A stretch of DNA of 64,000 nt from Gonatopus flavifemur (taxonomy: Eukaryota > Arthropoda > Insecta > Hymenoptera > Dryinidae): the NCBI GenBank assembly GCA_018340375.1, contig JAFFJZ010000012.1, positions 6,572,001-6,636,000 of the forward strand, written 5' to 3'. The position numbers were made by a program, and so were the translations under genes. Position 1 is the first letter of the stretch. The number at the start of each line of letters is the position of its first letter. Positions 1-12,645 of the stretch are shown in pieces. The notes below the pieces were generated by a model. That model worked only from the letters and a program-made list of their open reading frames with translations. It was not told the origin of the DNA and did no database searches.

Positions 1-169
1 AGTTCCAAGAGTGTGGTTGTCGTCGTCGTCGTCTTTGTTAGTGGATATTTTTTTTTGTTGGTTTAAATGCGTATCGTCGAATCTTTTCAAACAAATCAAA
101 CTTCTCATTAGTGTAACTCAACAACAGTGTGGTCGTTGAGAGACATAGTGGCAGACAGGTCGGTGAAAA
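1..169 (+). promoter_or_regulatory. probable 5' UTR / upstream region of the LamG-EGF gene
   Basis: This stretch lies just upstream of the proposed start codon at 170. It contains a short GTC microsatellite near 19-33. The bases before the ATG are a run of A, which fits the usual insect start context. I see no TATA box or transcription start that can be named with confidence, so whether it is all transcribed leader or partly promoter is open. The call depends entirely on exon 1 at 170-194 being real. Confidence 0.4.
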
Positions 170-194
170 ATGCGGGCGCGATTCGTCGTGGCAG
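170..194 (+). CDS. exon 1: start codon and first part of the signal peptide
   Basis: The open frame starts MRARFVVA and leaves one extra G before GTGAGTAAG, a near-perfect splice donor preceded by CAG. The coding exon at 57208 starts with two bases (TG) left over from a split codon. Joining G to TG gives Val and the peptide continues VLTSLLAITHEA. The result is a textbook signal peptide: basic Met-Arg-Ala-Arg, a hydrophobic core to about residue 16, and a likely cut near residue 20. Phase, donor quality and signal-peptide logic all agree, although the exon is only 25 coding bases and lies 57 kb from its partner. RNA evidence would settle it. An undetected alternative first exon closer to 57208 remains possible. 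Confidence 0.65.
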
Positions 195-898
195 GTGAGT
201 AAGAAAAGAATCTCCCCCTTCCTCTCTTGCCCCGGTTCTTCCTAGATCCGTGGGGCACCGAGGTTCGCCATGATCGTGCATCGAACTCACAAACTCAACA
301 CTTTTATTCACACACTAAACTTCATTTCATTGAACAGAACTTTCCAAATACACGTTATCGTTTCGTGGTGTAACGGCACAGGTATCAAATCCTACGGAAT
401 TATTATAGGTTTAACAATGTTAATTATATAATCTACGTACCAACAAAAGAACAATGGTACGTCTTGAAGAGAGAAATGTTCATCGTTAATTAGATAATTA
501 TGAATCGTGAGTTTTAATTCTTGAGATACGCAAAATCCGTCGGAATTGAAGGAATGAGCAATGGATTTTGGATACGAAATTCAAAGTCCATTTTGCTCTT
601 GAGAAATCCAATTGTTTAGTTTCTTGTGGATGCCTTGGTGACAAAAATCTCTGGAAAATTCTGAAAAACTTGTTCATTGAACACGTTTTCCCACTGAAAC
701 TGTCTAAAAAACTGATTTTCAGTGAAAGTTTTCCTCATCCTTGCAAAGTTTCCTTATTTTTTCCTCAAAACATGGAACAAAACATAGAAATTTTACAAGC
801 TTGTGGAAATGGGCGGGGGAAACTTCCCTACGAGACCCCAACATTGAAGAATTGACAGAAACAGTATTGTTTCCCCCAACGATGTGATATAACAAAAA
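195..898. other. intron sequence without recognised feature
   Basis: AT-rich. An open frame of about 95 codons at 568-855 has no domain character and is treated as chance. Being next to the first exon, this is a place where intronic enhancers are often found, but no motif cluster supports that here. Confidence 0.4.
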
Positions 899-1031
899 CC
901 CTGGTTAAAGAATCTCATTGAACCGATTGATTCTCATTGATTGCGATGCAGAAAACTGATTGAAACCGGTTGAAAATCAATTTTTAATGGATTTGAATCA
1001 GTTTTCTGAATCGGAATCAATGAGATTGTTC
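899..1031. repeat. degraded CCCTGGTTAAAG element
   Basis: Begins CCCTGGTTAAAG then AATCTCATTG, the same end as the complete element at 59907-60143. A partial inverted copy (CAATGAGATT) lies near 1018-1028, so the body folds back. The right-hand CCAGGG end is missing. It is read as an old truncated copy. Confidence 0.45.
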
Positions 1032-2821
1032 GAGTAGAGTCGTCAACTTTCGTCAGCAAAAGAGCTGACAGAAACAATGATTGTTTATTTAAATTCATAT
1101 GATAGGTATTTCAAATTCAAAACTGTTGCCCGAACAGTTTAAAGTTCATTCTATTTTCAAAGAAGATAATAACAATACAATAACCAATTCTTATCCAAAT
1201 AGATTTGTTATTACCAAGAAACTCAAAAAGGCGGCAAGACGCCAAATAATTTTTTAAAACACCTGCATTTCAAGATACACAATCACCCGACAATTCGTTA
1301 GAAAATCTTCACCTTTTAGCAAGATCCATGTGGAAAGTAAGTCAGGTAAAAGTGGGTAAAAACATAGAGACTCTTTCCTTTTTTAGACAGTTGGAATTCT
1401 ATTGTCATCGGTGAATATTCGCAAACATATTCACCGCATTGTTCGCTATATGCTGAAGAAAGAAACTCGATTCTATCAGAAACAAAAGAACTATACTGGC
1501 ATCAACTGTTCAATCGCCGTACATGTGAGATGAGATACAGCTTTCTTCTTGAATGGAATGTAGAAATGAACTACGTTGCGTACAAGTTTGTATTGATGTT
1601 TTCTTAGAAAATGGTACTCGTAGTAAAATACGTTTCAGGTAGAGAGATGAAAAGGATCATCAGGTGTACCAAGGATGAGAGAAGCCATAAAGCAGGTCTT
1701 TTCGTTGTATTTGGTTAGGTCAGGCTGTCAGGTATACCGTGTAACTCGGTATACAACCTGTATACAACGTGGATAGTACATGGAAGAGGCTCTTATGCAA
1801 AGTACAGGATCCTCACGAAAGTCATTTTCCCACGTAGTTGACAATGTTAAGGGATGCAGGGTGTGATACCGTGATAACACGTTCTTGCTAGTTGAATTAA
1901 CTCTGGATTCTCTTATGGATTATATACTCATATCCAGGTCAATTCACTTACGTTGTTCTGTACTTGAAGCAACAAGGTTCTTGCTTCGAAAGGAATTTCG
2001 CGAGATTCTTTGATAATGGAGTGTAGGCTTGCATTAGATTCGTTGGGGACTTCTTTTTCGGTTGCCTTATGGCGAAGTTCTGCAGTGTACTAGTGAAAAC
2101 TGGTAAGATTATTGAGGTTGAGGTCACAAAATGCGACAATTTCAAAGACGAAATTGGAAGTAATGGAATCAAAAAGAGCAGTTCTCATATTCTCTGCGCG
2201 AAGAAAAAAAATTCGTTAGAATAGCAAGAGATTTGCTCGTTACTGTATGGACAGCAGGCAAATTTGCTAAAATGAAAGGCAATTCATTATTTTTGCGAAT
2301 CAAGACTAGCGAAGGAATGATAATAATTTATAAAGAATCAGTTTGTAAACACAGAGAATTGTCATCGCTAAATTATTCAATCCACTTAGCGAAGACGCAT
2401 TCGTTGAAATAGCGGAATCTTTTTTCTACATGCAATTGTAGCGAGGACAGTGACCAAAATGGTAGAAACAGAACATAATCTTATCTAGGTAAAATTTGTT
2501 GTAAATCATTTGGTACTGCATTTTCAATGACTACGATTAGCTCATTGTATTTCCAGAATTTTTTCTTCTTTAATACCTATTAAAAATCAGACTTCTGTAA
2601 AAATTTGTATGGAATTTAGTAAGATATTTTAATTACAGCAGACATTTCGTCAGGGAACAATGCCCTGTGATTTTTGAAATCTTGATTACTCTCCTCTTTT
2701 CTCGGTCTCTTTACGGGAAAAAATAATTAGATATTATTTGGATAGCTAAGAAGCGAAAATTCAACAGCTCAATTATTTGGCTATCCAAATATCAACCACA
2801 AAAACCATGCAATTACAACTA
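1032..2821. other. intron sequence without recognised feature
   Basis: No conserved coding sequence and no clear repeat boundary. Near 2725-2795 a short inverted pair around TTTGGATAGC and GCTATCCAAA forms an imperfect hairpin too small to classify. Confidence 0.4.
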
Positions 2822-3151
2822 CACTGTGAAAAGGGTTGCGTTAATAGTGAACATATATCAATTCGAAATTCGACCTAATGTAGCATAACTTCAAAGACAA
2901 TCTATTGTCTTCGTGTACAATGTAATATATTAATAGTTAACTGATGATCCATTGTACATAACTATGATGAGTCATTAATAAAAAATACGATGGAATTCAT
3001 AATCTATTATATTAAAGGGTGAGAGATCATCAGATAACTATTAATATAATATATTATGTGTGAATAAAATAGATCAACCTTAATATCATGCTATATTAAG
3101 TCGGATTTCAAATTGATATTTGTTAACTATTAATGTAACCTTTTTACAGTG
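2822..3151. mobile_element. foldback MITE, CACTG ends, TA duplication
   Basis: About 330 bp. The left end is CACTGTGAAAAGGGTTGC and the right end is the near inverse, ending CCTTTTTACAGTG. It is flanked by TA at 2820-2821 and 3152-3153. The inverted ends extend into TTAATAGT / ACTATTAA. There is no coding capacity. Confidence 0.8.
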
Positions 3152-3339
3152 TACGATTTCCTACCATAGGCGTGCTCAGGGTAGTCAAATTGTGGGGAGA
3201 ATAAGTATCTCAGATTTGGGTCTCTTTTTCGGGTGGAATAAACTACTCGAGAGGGAGAATGCAAACTGAAACGAGGATCTTATCAGTACCAGCAGCGTTG
3301 AAAAAGACCATTTGCATTGTTAAAAACACGTTTCTCGAT

Positions 3340-3486
3340 ATTCCCGTTAAATAAACGATTAAAACCATCTATTTAATTCAAATAAATTATTTTGGTTCCA
3401 AAGAATACTTTGTTAATTCTAATAAATATTTCTTTGGTACAGGACAAATAAATATTTATTTGACTGGAATAAATTTGTTTTTCAGT
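3340..3486. mobile_element. half of a CACTG foldback MITE (AAATAAATATTTATTTG type)
   Basis: The right part, GGACAAATAAATATTTATTTG then TTTTTCAGTG, matches the right end of the complete element at 37856-38099. A clear left terminus is not visible, so the copy is truncated or strongly diverged. Confidence 0.5.
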
Positions 3487-3650
3487 GCAGTACTGAGAAC
3501 TTCATACCGGCCAGGTACTAATCCAGTACTGGCCCTGCACTGATTGCGAATGATGGTATTAGTACTCAACCCCCAGTACTAAAAAGCGTTATCATTCCAG
3601 ACAAATGCCAGTACCCTGCCAGTCTTGGCCAGGACTGGTGCAGTACTGCG
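3487..3650. repeat. field of the palindromic word CCAGTACTGG
   Basis: The word or close variants recur at short intervals: CAGTACTG, CCAGTACTGG, CCCAGTACT, CCAGGACTGG, GCAGTACTG. Spacing is irregular, so it is not a simple tandem repeat. It resembles the interiors of the CCC-ended elements described below, but no termini are seen. Confidence 0.5.
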
Positions 3651-4476
3651 CCTGTTGTAAATTTCTGGTTGGGTGGTATCGTATAAACCTGAATAATTTG
3701 TTTATGATGGGATTGAGCATTATTTTTTCCCTTCTTCTCACGAACTTGCTATTACTTTCCAGGCAAGGATGAAATAAAAAGGAGAGTTCTTGTGAAAACT
3801 GTGCATTTTTATAACCATATCCACACAAATTGCATGTTCAAGTACATGTAATTTCACTCAAAGAATTACAAACTTCTCCGTCAACCAATCTATATCCTCC
3901 GATTTTTTATATAATATAATAAAGACATCAAAGTTTCTTCACAGACATAGAATTTTCAACTATAAAACTGAACTGGTATGAAAATAGAGCCTTTCAGCGT
4001 CGGATCTGCATAATTCGAGTTGAATTTCATTCTAGATCATCCATGAATTTTCTCCACTCTGCACTTTTCGGGGATTTAATATCCGAGATAGTGAATAAAT
4101 CCTATTCTTGATACAGGACAATAACAATTTTCTTCTACTCAAAGGATGGTGTGTTCTTGAAATTAGCGAGAGCGATAGAATGCTGCATAGTATGCATTTG
4201 TGAATGCTCATATTAGCCAGGAATGGCAACAATCTTGATGAAGTAAAGAGATAAATGTGTGAAAAAATGAATGTTTCATGTTTCATTATCACACAATAAA
4301 CGACAGCGAAATTATATATTCACTTACTGAAATTGTTCAGATAATTGTTTCGCGTATTCTTACGGAAAACCAATTTGTCCAATGTTGAGTAATTGTCTTC
4401 GTATTTTTCGCAATGGAAGGTCTTGAAACATTTTAAGGAATATATTTATTTAAACTTCAGGAAATATTCCGAATCA

Positions 4477-4713
4477 CACCGAGAAAATTTTATACTTGGA
4501 TTTATTTGGATTGACTAAATTTTGTTTGAATCAACTAAATTTCTATTGAAATTTGAACCTACTAGAGTTTTAGTTGAATCGAATAAAAAATTTATCTCAT
4601 CCAAATAAATTTCTAGTCATTTCAAATAAAATTCACTTGAATCAAGTAAAAATTTACTGGATGCAACAAAATGTCTAGTAGGTTCATATTCAAGTAAATC
4701 ATGTTTCAGGGTG
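4477..4713. mobile_element. foldback MITE, CACCGAGAAAA end
   Basis: Left end CACCGAGAAAATTTTA, right end GTTTCAGGGTG. Inner inverted pair GAACCTACTAG and CTAGTAGGTTC. The interior is dominated by TTGAATCAACTAAATTT variants on both strands. Imperfect, hence older than most others here. Confidence 0.6.
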
Positions 4714-5329
4714 CATATAGTGAAAGAATAGTAACATGCAGAAAAAGTTCTATTGTGTTCGAGTAGTGTAAATCAATGTTCATGAATTTTTTGAATAATT
4801 TCGAAGATACTCGAGGGACGAATTTTAAGCAAAAAAATATAGTTGAGAAACACAGGAAGGAAAAGGTTTACAAAATATACAAGTTATTTGCTTTGATGTT
4901 TTAAGCTTCGTTTAATTCGCAAGCAAGCGTTATCTGAAATCGCATTTTCTTCGAAAATATGCAGGCTCACGTTCGTTAGGATATTACCAGTAGCAATCTC
5001 ATCATGTAACGTGACAAGGGATTTGTAAATCATCAGAGGTGTTGACGCTGGGGGTTTAAGAATACGGAAAATTATTGTACAGGTACAAATGAGAGGGATG
5101 TAAATATTAATGAAAGTAGGGGAAATAATATACTCGTGGTATGTAACATACGTATTTTATGTAATTTATTTATCAACAACCGGTCATTACATTCTCAAAG
5201 ATGAAATCCATTGAATCAAAATAGTATGAACGCCCGTACCATAGCTCTAAGGATGGTACCAATGTTGTTAAAAGAATAGGAAAAATCCCCTCATAGTATA
5301 TCATTACAGTGATTCCTGATTAAAGTTTT

Positions 5330-5440
5330 CCAGAGCATGTTATGCTATTTGGATTATTGAATAAGCAAGACGAGCGGAACAAGCTTCCTGAAATTTGAAA
5401 ATTACGAGCGAAGCGAGCGCCATTTGGGGCACCAAATTCT
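5330..5440. repeat. fragment of the GAGCGAAGCGAGCG family
   Basis: Contains AATTTGAAAATTACGAGCGAAGCGAGCGCCATTTGG-type sequence, shared with 10727-11070, 12755-12866 and 30651-31040. Only a short piece is present. Confidence 0.5.
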
Positions 5441-5550
5441 ATGTTCTTTGCAGTCTGCAGACTGCAGAAAATTATCGATCCTTGATAGTGCTTTGTAGTG
5501 CCCAATAAGATCCTGTATAACAGATGCTGAGTGTACAGTAGTGGTCTTAT

Positions 5551-5958
5551 ACACTGAGAAAAATTTTACTATAAAAAGTCCCATCATTGTCAGCAAGTTC
5601 AGGATACTCTTGAAATCATGATAGTACATTATTAGGTCATTATAGTCCGTGATAGCGTTTTCGTTTTCACAAAATTGAACCTACATTCAGTTAGATTTCA
5701 AGAGTATCTTCAACTTATGAAGCTGAAACTATCAGTCGATTGTCGTAACTCTTAATTAAACTTTGTTGAACCTTTGTTAATATCAGAAATCGGTTAAGTA
5801 GCATTCTAGTGAATGTTTCAGATGCTTAAATCTTTAATAAATGTTTCGTGTAAAAAGTTATGACAGTCGGCAGCTGGCTCTACGGCTCCCAGTTTCAGCT
5901 CCATCCTGAATTTGCTGAAAATGATGGAATTCTTCACAGTACAATTTTTCTCAGTGTG
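5551..5958. mobile_element. foldback MITE, ACACTGAGAAAAATT ends
   Basis: Left end ACACTGAGAAAAATTTTACT; right end is the near inverse, ending AATTTTTCTCAGTGTG. About 408 bp. The end class matches the 48199 and 36433 elements, but the interior is unrelated to them. Confidence 0.7.
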
Positions 5959-6714
5959 ATGCGGAAGCTGAGGAACCTCCAGTTAGTGATGTCGAGTCTT
6001 GAACGGAATCGATTCTTGCTTATAGAAAAAGTACACTTTAAAAACCCTACCGCAATTTTTCTCCAACATGTGGTGGCAGAAAAATCCCTCTATGAATAGG
6101 GAACTTCTCATTCTGATTTGGTGAAATTTTTTCCTTACTTTTAGGAGGATTCAACACAAAAAAAACGGAATAATTCCCCAAAGTGGAGGAAAAATTTCCT
6201 ATTTTTGATGAAAAAGCAATTCCCTCACGATCAAAAGATTACAGTGAGAAGTAAAACTTATTTATACCTTGAATACCAAGAGATTCAGAACGCAGGTCTT
6301 TCCTCTATCAGGGGGCGGTGAAATTTGCACCCGCCCGAAGTGGCCAAATTCTTGGCACTGGCACTAATGTAGCAAAATTGATCTTATGAGATGAAGCATA
6401 GTATCCAAAAAAGATATTGACAGGGTAAAAATATTTATATTTTCAGATTTGTCAAGGTCAGATTACTAATTTTATCTCAAGAGACGATCCAAACTTCGGT
6501 AACATGAATTCTCATTGAATTTCGCACTGCAATTGTGTCACTCTAGAAAAGTTTTATTTGGAAAATCATCGTCAAATTTGAGTGATCGAGGGACAAGTAA
6601 GAATTCTCAATAAAATTACCTCTAGTTAGGAATGCTCTAGGTATTAAGAGCATTCACTAGAGGCCAAGTTACTAGTTCTCTCTTCCCAGTTTTCTCAATA
6701 ATTTATCAATAAAA
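5959..6714. other. intron sequence with a repeat-like patch
   Basis: The stretch GGTGAAATTTTTTCCTTACTTTT near 6120 has a weaker relative near 24015-24060, suggesting an old dispersed repeat. Nothing else is recognised. Confidence 0.3.
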
Positions 6715-7011
6715 TACTCCACGAGATGGGAATTTTCCTATTAGTATTGGGAAAATTCTCAACTTATGATGGTATTTTTCCTACTCCACGAGATGGGAAT
6801 TTTCCTATTAGTATTGGGAAAATTCTCAACTTATGATGGTATTTTTCCTACTCCACGGGATGGGAATTTTCCTATTAGTATTGGAAAAATTCTCAACTTA
6901 TGATGGTATTTTTCCTACTCCACGGGATGGGAATTTTCCTATTAGTATTGGAAAAATTCTCAACTTATGATGGTATTTTTCCTACTCCACGGGATGGGAA
7001 TTTTCCTATTG
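6715..7011. repeat. 67-bp tandem repeat, about 4.4 copies
   Basis: Units start TACTCCACGAGATGGGAATT at 6715 and TACTCC recurs at 6782, 6849, 6916 and 6983, exactly 67 bp apart. Copies 1-2 carry CGAGATGGG and TATTGGGAAAA. Copies 3-4 share CGGGATGGG and TATTGGAAAAA, so the array grew in at least two steps. The last copy is cut after TTTTCCTATT. Confidence 0.97.
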
Positions 7012-10000
7012 GGTGTGTGAATATGACTTCGCCCTTTCCTAACACATGTCGTTGTTGATATTGCTTACGTGTACTAATAGATGACAACACTTGTGTTCGA
7101 TAGTACTTTCTATCAGCTGTCAAACGCACTACGCGACATTTGATTTGTTTGAAATATTACATATTTTAAACGAGGAAGCAAAATTATGTGATTTTGACAG
7201 GATCGATTCTTTTTTACAAAAAATTTATCAAGTTTTTATTCATTTTTATATAATGTTAATCAAAATTCTATAAAAAGAATTGATTCTCTGAAGATCGCCC
7301 ATCACTACTCAGCGGTACCCTCTCCATCGGGTTTCAAAATCAACCTTGACTTGTATACCTCGAATTTGACCTATAAAGCCATTTCTTCAATTCCTTTCTT
7401 AATCATGTTTCATGTACAATATAATAAATCCAATTGAAGGAATAGGAATTAAGTATTAGAAGCAAATGTATCGATCTACTACTCGGTGTGATGTAAAAAT
7501 ACGATCAGTACCGAACTCGCATTTCGGACATAAAACACAATTATCTTTTTCCTATCCCACATTTTTCACGTCTCGTTCTTTCAAGCGAACTAATCAAATG
7601 TACACTTTTGTTCTGTCAGTTTTATTATTGACACAGCTTAGCTTGCAGCGCTTATTTTATTCTCTTTTGCAGTAGTTTGTCGCGCTCCGGTTCGTCCGAT
7701 AACGGACGACAGACGAGTTTTGCGTTCCCAGCCGGTTTTATACACTCTGTATTGAAGTTACTCGATATTGTGTAAGAAGAACCATAGCAATGTTGTAGTG
7801 TTCGATGATTTCTAGAATGTAATATTTGTGGCTATCGAGGATCAGTGAATATTCATTCGCCGCATCGTAAAGCAAAATAACAAACAAGTTGCTGGGTGGG
7901 TAATTTTCGTGTATTAGATTCATATTGGCGTTCCACTATGAAAACATTCTTTCTGAAAATTCAAAAAATTTTACTGAACTTGAAGGAAATTTAATCAAAT
8001 TTAGTCAAGTTTATTAAAATTTGGCAAAATATAATAAAGAATTACAAATGACTCCATTAATTTTCAAAGAATCAGTGAATAGACTCTTCCTGGTATGTCA
8101 TAGAATATGCGGCTATTTATCTTTTGATATTCAATCTATTCGTTTGAACGAGAACCAGGAGATGGTGGAAAGATTTGAGATCTAGTAACTTTGCTAGACA
8201 GGTGGTGAACTTCCTGAAATGTTTAGTATCTGAAGACGAGAGTCCAGAGCCGGCGAAACAGTTATCAGCGGTGTGAAGATACAGGCTATTCTTTAGCGTC
8301 AGTGTGTTGAATTCATTGCGCCAACAAAATTTATGTGCGAGTTTCAGCACATGGTGTTGTACCTCTTCCGCTGGCTGTGAAAGAATCCGAAAGGGGGGTG
8401 GTTTTAATTTTTATGTGTCATCTTTTCATCTCATATTTCACTCGGGAGGACAAATCTTGAGATATTTTAGTTACTGTCTAATTATAATTCCATCCAGTAA
8501 GGTCGAGATATCAGATTGAATCGAATTCATAATAAAATAATTGGAATAATTCAGTGAGCATCGTTTACAATCTCTCGACAACATCACTGTTGAGAAATTT
8601 CCGATGAAATTTAATATTCCCATGTTAAATTTTATTAGAATTAGCAAGAAAATTCTTGAAATTAAGCATTATATTATCAAAATTGATATCGTATTATGAA
8701 ATTCAATAGATTGTGCTATGTGAAAAGCGTCATAATATTTTTATGAAACTTGAGACAGATTTTTCTTACAGCGATTTTTACACTGTAAAATTAAGCTTTA
8801 ACCTCGATAGTTTTTGATTCAGTTTTGATAGCTTTTTATATAAAATATCGATAAAAGTTTCATATATTTCATATAAAAAAGGATCGGCATCGCTAATTTG
8901 AAATCCCCTCTGGTGCACGCCTATGCGTGAAGATAAAGTTGTCATATTTTTATCAAATATATATCAACTCACATTCCACATTTTTGCCCATCAATTACAG
9001 GAGATTATCTGTAATGGTGATAACTTCGCACGTGCTCGAAGCGAGAATAGTATTCTATCAAAATACACCTATCCAGTCATTATACATTCCCCCTTTTTGA
9101 AGTTCTCACTACAGTCATCTGGTATTAATTAGAATTGATTGTTGTGAAATGAAAAGTTGGCAAAAACATTTGCGATAAATTGATAATGAAATCCTTGACC
9201 CACATCAGTGTTTTACCTCTTTTTGCTTTTCAAAAGGAATTATAAAGATGATTCGATGTGGAATTTTGTTGCTTCGTTTCGAAAAATTCAAGAAATTTAT
9301 CCGTAAAATGAAACAAACAATAAGCACCGAAGGAAAATACTTCCCTTTATTATCTTTTCGAAAATCCCAGTAATCCAGAATAATATTTGGAAACGAAACA
9401 AAACGAAAGGATCGCGAAAACTAGAACGGCGATTCAGAAAATATATATATAAAATAAGAGCGAAACACGTAGAATTGACAATTCGAGAGAATTCATAATC
9501 CAAGGGAATTTATTAAATATGAAGACCCTAAAAGTGACTTGCTCTTGTACGTTCCTCTACTGAAATATTACAAACCCTGTGCTTCGGAAGTAGAAAGATA
9601 CGGAAGAATAACCCAGGGACCTATAAAGTATGATGAAATGACGTAATGTAATTTATATATTTATAATCACAAGTTATCAACTGACCGGGACCATACTCGA
9701 TGATATTATTCATTATTTCAACTACAGAATGTATCCTGATATTTGCGATCATTAGCGCAGAAGAAGTAAAAACAACGGTACATTCCGCGAACAAAACAAC
9801 CGTAACTTATCATTTATTACAATAGTATTTTGTACTGAATTCTATAAATTGACCAACTTGTGATCGGAAGTATATACCATTCATATCCAAAGATTCTTTG
9901 TATGAAAGAGATATATGTAGAATAACATGAATAACTATGGTGTACAGGGACATTTATCAAATTTTCGATCACGATAATACGGTAATTTCGCATCAAATAT

Positions 10001-10726
10001 GTTCATCTGTTGGAGTTTCGTAATGTAGTCCACCGATATTGGTTTCATTTCATATAGACAGAAAATTCAATCATTTCTTTCGTCGTTTCATACATCGTTC
10101 ATGAATTATTCTTTATGATTTCTACTTTCATGTTAATTTCAATATTTGAACGTATCTGTGCACGCGTTGCTTTTTCCGCGCTTCTGTAAAAATTCTCATA
10201 CAAAAGTATACAAACGTATGAAGTATGAAAATGCAAAATAGAAAAGAAAAAATCTCGGAAGACCCGTGTCTATTTGAAGCATAGACAGATAATATTCCGG
10301 GATGGGTTTGATTTTCGCTGATGCAAGAAGAAACGGAAAACCTCCCTCTTTCTACGGTATTCAACTTTCAAACTCTCAGAATTCACTTGTGCTTCATTCA
10401 TATCTGTCGATTTATCGTACCTACGTGGGAAGTAACTGGAAACTGAATCTTCGTGTAATTCATTTTCACGGCACTAATTGATACATTTTTAGATCCGACA
10501 AGCTCATGAGCTCTGGACATTCATTCCTGTGAGAATTTTTAAAAGTATTCTTATTCATTCTTGAATTTTCTATCAAGGGGCTCCTATGATTTATAGAATT
10601 CCTACATAAATTTTTATTCAAATATCCTATGTTTGGAGTTGATAAATTTGTCACAACGTATTTGAAACTTGAACTTCGTTGGCTCAAGGTTTGAATTATA
10701 TTTTGGATCAATTATTTGATTACGAG
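7012..10726. other. intron sequence without firm feature
   Basis: No exon-like sequence. A small imperfect hairpin around GTCCGATAACGGAC lies at about 7697-7710. CACTGTTGAGAAATTT near 8586 and TTACACTGTA near 8778 look like ends of foldback MITEs but no matching partner was found. Confidence 0.35.
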
Positions 10727-11070
10727 CAGGGTTGCAAAATTTCCCGAATTATTGGGAGATCGTCCGATATCCGTACCTGTTTTCCTAAATACCGATTTGA
10801 GGCTGAATTTCAACGGTTTGTTGGTTAAATTGAACGAAATCTACTGTTTTTTTGCCCATTCACGAATATTAAATGGCGAGCGAAGAGAGCATCTTCGAAT
10901 TTGAAAAAGACGAGTGAAACGATCGCTATTTGGAGAGTACGCAATGGCGAGCGGAAGAGTAAGCGTCCTGAAATTTGAACAGTGTGAACGAAGTAAAAGT
11001 ATGCGATTCGTCAACGAACATTAGGAATTCGTATACGAATTATTCGAAGATTTAGAATCGCAAGCATTCG
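10727..11070. repeat. dispersed repeat with CAGGGTTGCAAAA end and GCGAGCG units
   Basis: Starts CAGGGTTGCAAAATTTCCCG, then a CTCCC/GGGAG-type hairpin. From about 10870 two diverged units of the form AATGGCGAGCGAAGAGAGC plus TTCGAATTTGAAAA follow. The same arrangement recurs at 30651-31040, and the CAGGG..TGCAAAA end appears inverted at 12852-12866. The end resembles hAT termini. No transposase, right terminus or duplication was found. Confidence 0.55.
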
Positions 11071-11237
11071 ATTTCGAATTGGGAAAGGACAAAAACCAAA
11101 GAATTGATGGAACATTTTTATCGAAACTTACTCAATTTCCGCCTATTTGTTTTTTTTCACGAGAGATCAGAAAAATTCAACGCCAATGTAGCAAAATTTC
11201 GGTGATATTCAATAATAGTCCATAAGATCTAATACCC

Positions 11238-11509
11238 ACTGTAAAAAATTGCTCCCTGAATTTCATATAAATTTATGTGAAACAATTAACATATAAATTT
11301 TGTACTAATTTTCCAAACTTTTCTGACTTTTCATATTAAATTTTATGATACCTCATACAGAATTATGATTTTTCATGCATTTTTATATGAATTTTAATAC
11401 ATTTTGTGGTAAATTTCACGAATTCATGATTGAACTTAATTTCAATTACAAGTTTCAGAATTTTCATATTCATCTGATACACGAAATTTCAGATTGTTTT
11501 TTCACAGTG
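11238..11509. mobile_element. foldback MITE, CACTGTAAAAAAT ends
   Basis: Left end CACTGTAAAAAATTGC, right end TTGTTTTTTCACAGTG. 272 bp. The interior repeats ATATGAATTT / AAATTCATAT words on both strands. Similar in style to 52576-52824 but more diverged. Confidence 0.65.
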
Positions 11510-11775
11510 CATTTCTGTTAAATTTGTTGACTTTCATCGAAATTTGCTGGATTTCCCTGAAAAAACACGGTTTTAGTTGTAATAACTAAAATCGACATGG
11601 AATGGGAAATTTGGGTTGCCTGAACTGGAATATTGTTTGTTATAACAAAAATTTTCAGTTGGAAACTAATATTTTGTTCACGCAACTAAATTTCTTATTT
11701 GAAATCGCCAAGTGAAAAAAGGACGCGATTCTTCACTTAATTTATGATGTTGAAAATCACGTGGTATATCATGAT

Positions 11776-12162
11776 CAGGGTTGGACGTGTATTTGAAATA
11801 CAATTATACGAAAAAGGTATTGGAAATAAAATCCTTACTTCGTAATTTTAATTTACAATACATTTCCTGTAGTATGTTGTATATCAAGTGTATTTTCCAA
11901 AGAATTTTATATTTTACAATGGAAAAATATAATTTCAAAATAGATTCCCTAAAGTATTTTGTATGTTGTATTTCAAATACATTTCCTGAGTATTTTGACT
12001 TATTTTCAAATATTTGAAGGATTGAATACCAAAAATTTTGAAGGAAGCCCTTCAAATATAAAATGTTTAAGGAAATATATTTTAAATGTGAGATATATAA
12101 AACTGGTTTGTATTCCAGTACGTATTTAGAATGATTGTATTTCAAATACTTGCTCAGCCCTG
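11776..12162. mobile_element. hAT-type MITE with perfect 8-bp duplication
   Basis: Ends CAGGGTTGGACGTGTATTTG and the inverse, finishing CAAATACTTGCTCAGCCCTG. The 8-bp sequence ATCATGAT stands directly before (11768-11775) and after (12163-12170) the element. An 8-bp duplication and a CAGGG terminus are the standard marks of the hAT superfamily. The 387-bp body is a field of TATTTGAAATAC and AAATACATTTCC words that folds back on itself. This symmetry produces overlapping open frames on both strands, none of which looks like protein. Confidence 0.88.
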
Positions 12163-12645
12163 ATCATGATTGAATGGACCCCTGTCCAATGCTGCAAAAC
12201 ATATGAAAAATCACGCTGTAGATCACGTCATTTCCGTGAGAATTTTTTAACGAATGAGTTTTCGAATGAATGAAGTGTGGAGCAGCTATTAGGAATCGAG
12301 TGCAGTTATACGCCGAGATCACGTGAGGAATCAATTAAAAAATTATGTCAAAATTGACAAGGTATCGAGGCATTAAAACCCTCGATAATCGGCTCATCAC
12401 CGATAATTGACCGTTTACTTTTCGCCATTCCTGGGCCCAAGTTATCATCCATGGGTGCCATTACCGTACGATTGATTCCGCCTATGGTCCATTCATGAGC
12501 TATTATTGGGCCAATCGTAAAACCCTGTCAGAATAAAAAGAAAAAGACGTAATCAAGTTTCGTGACAACCTCCACTCATCCTGTAAAACCACAGACGCTG
12601 GGTCCATTTACAGTTATAAGATGTGTCTTTAATATTTTTGGTGCT

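Noticed and set aside
7697..7730. Hairpin GTCCGATAACGGAC considered as a regulatory site
   Set aside because: Too short and isolated; no supporting context.
8586..8790. Possible foldback MITE between CACTGTTGAGAAA and TTACACTGTA
   Set aside because: The two ends are not inverse to each other and no flanking duplication is present.
11781..12145. Overlapping frames of 78 and 113 codons on both strands
   Set aside because: Product of the self-complementary hAT MITE at 11776-12162.
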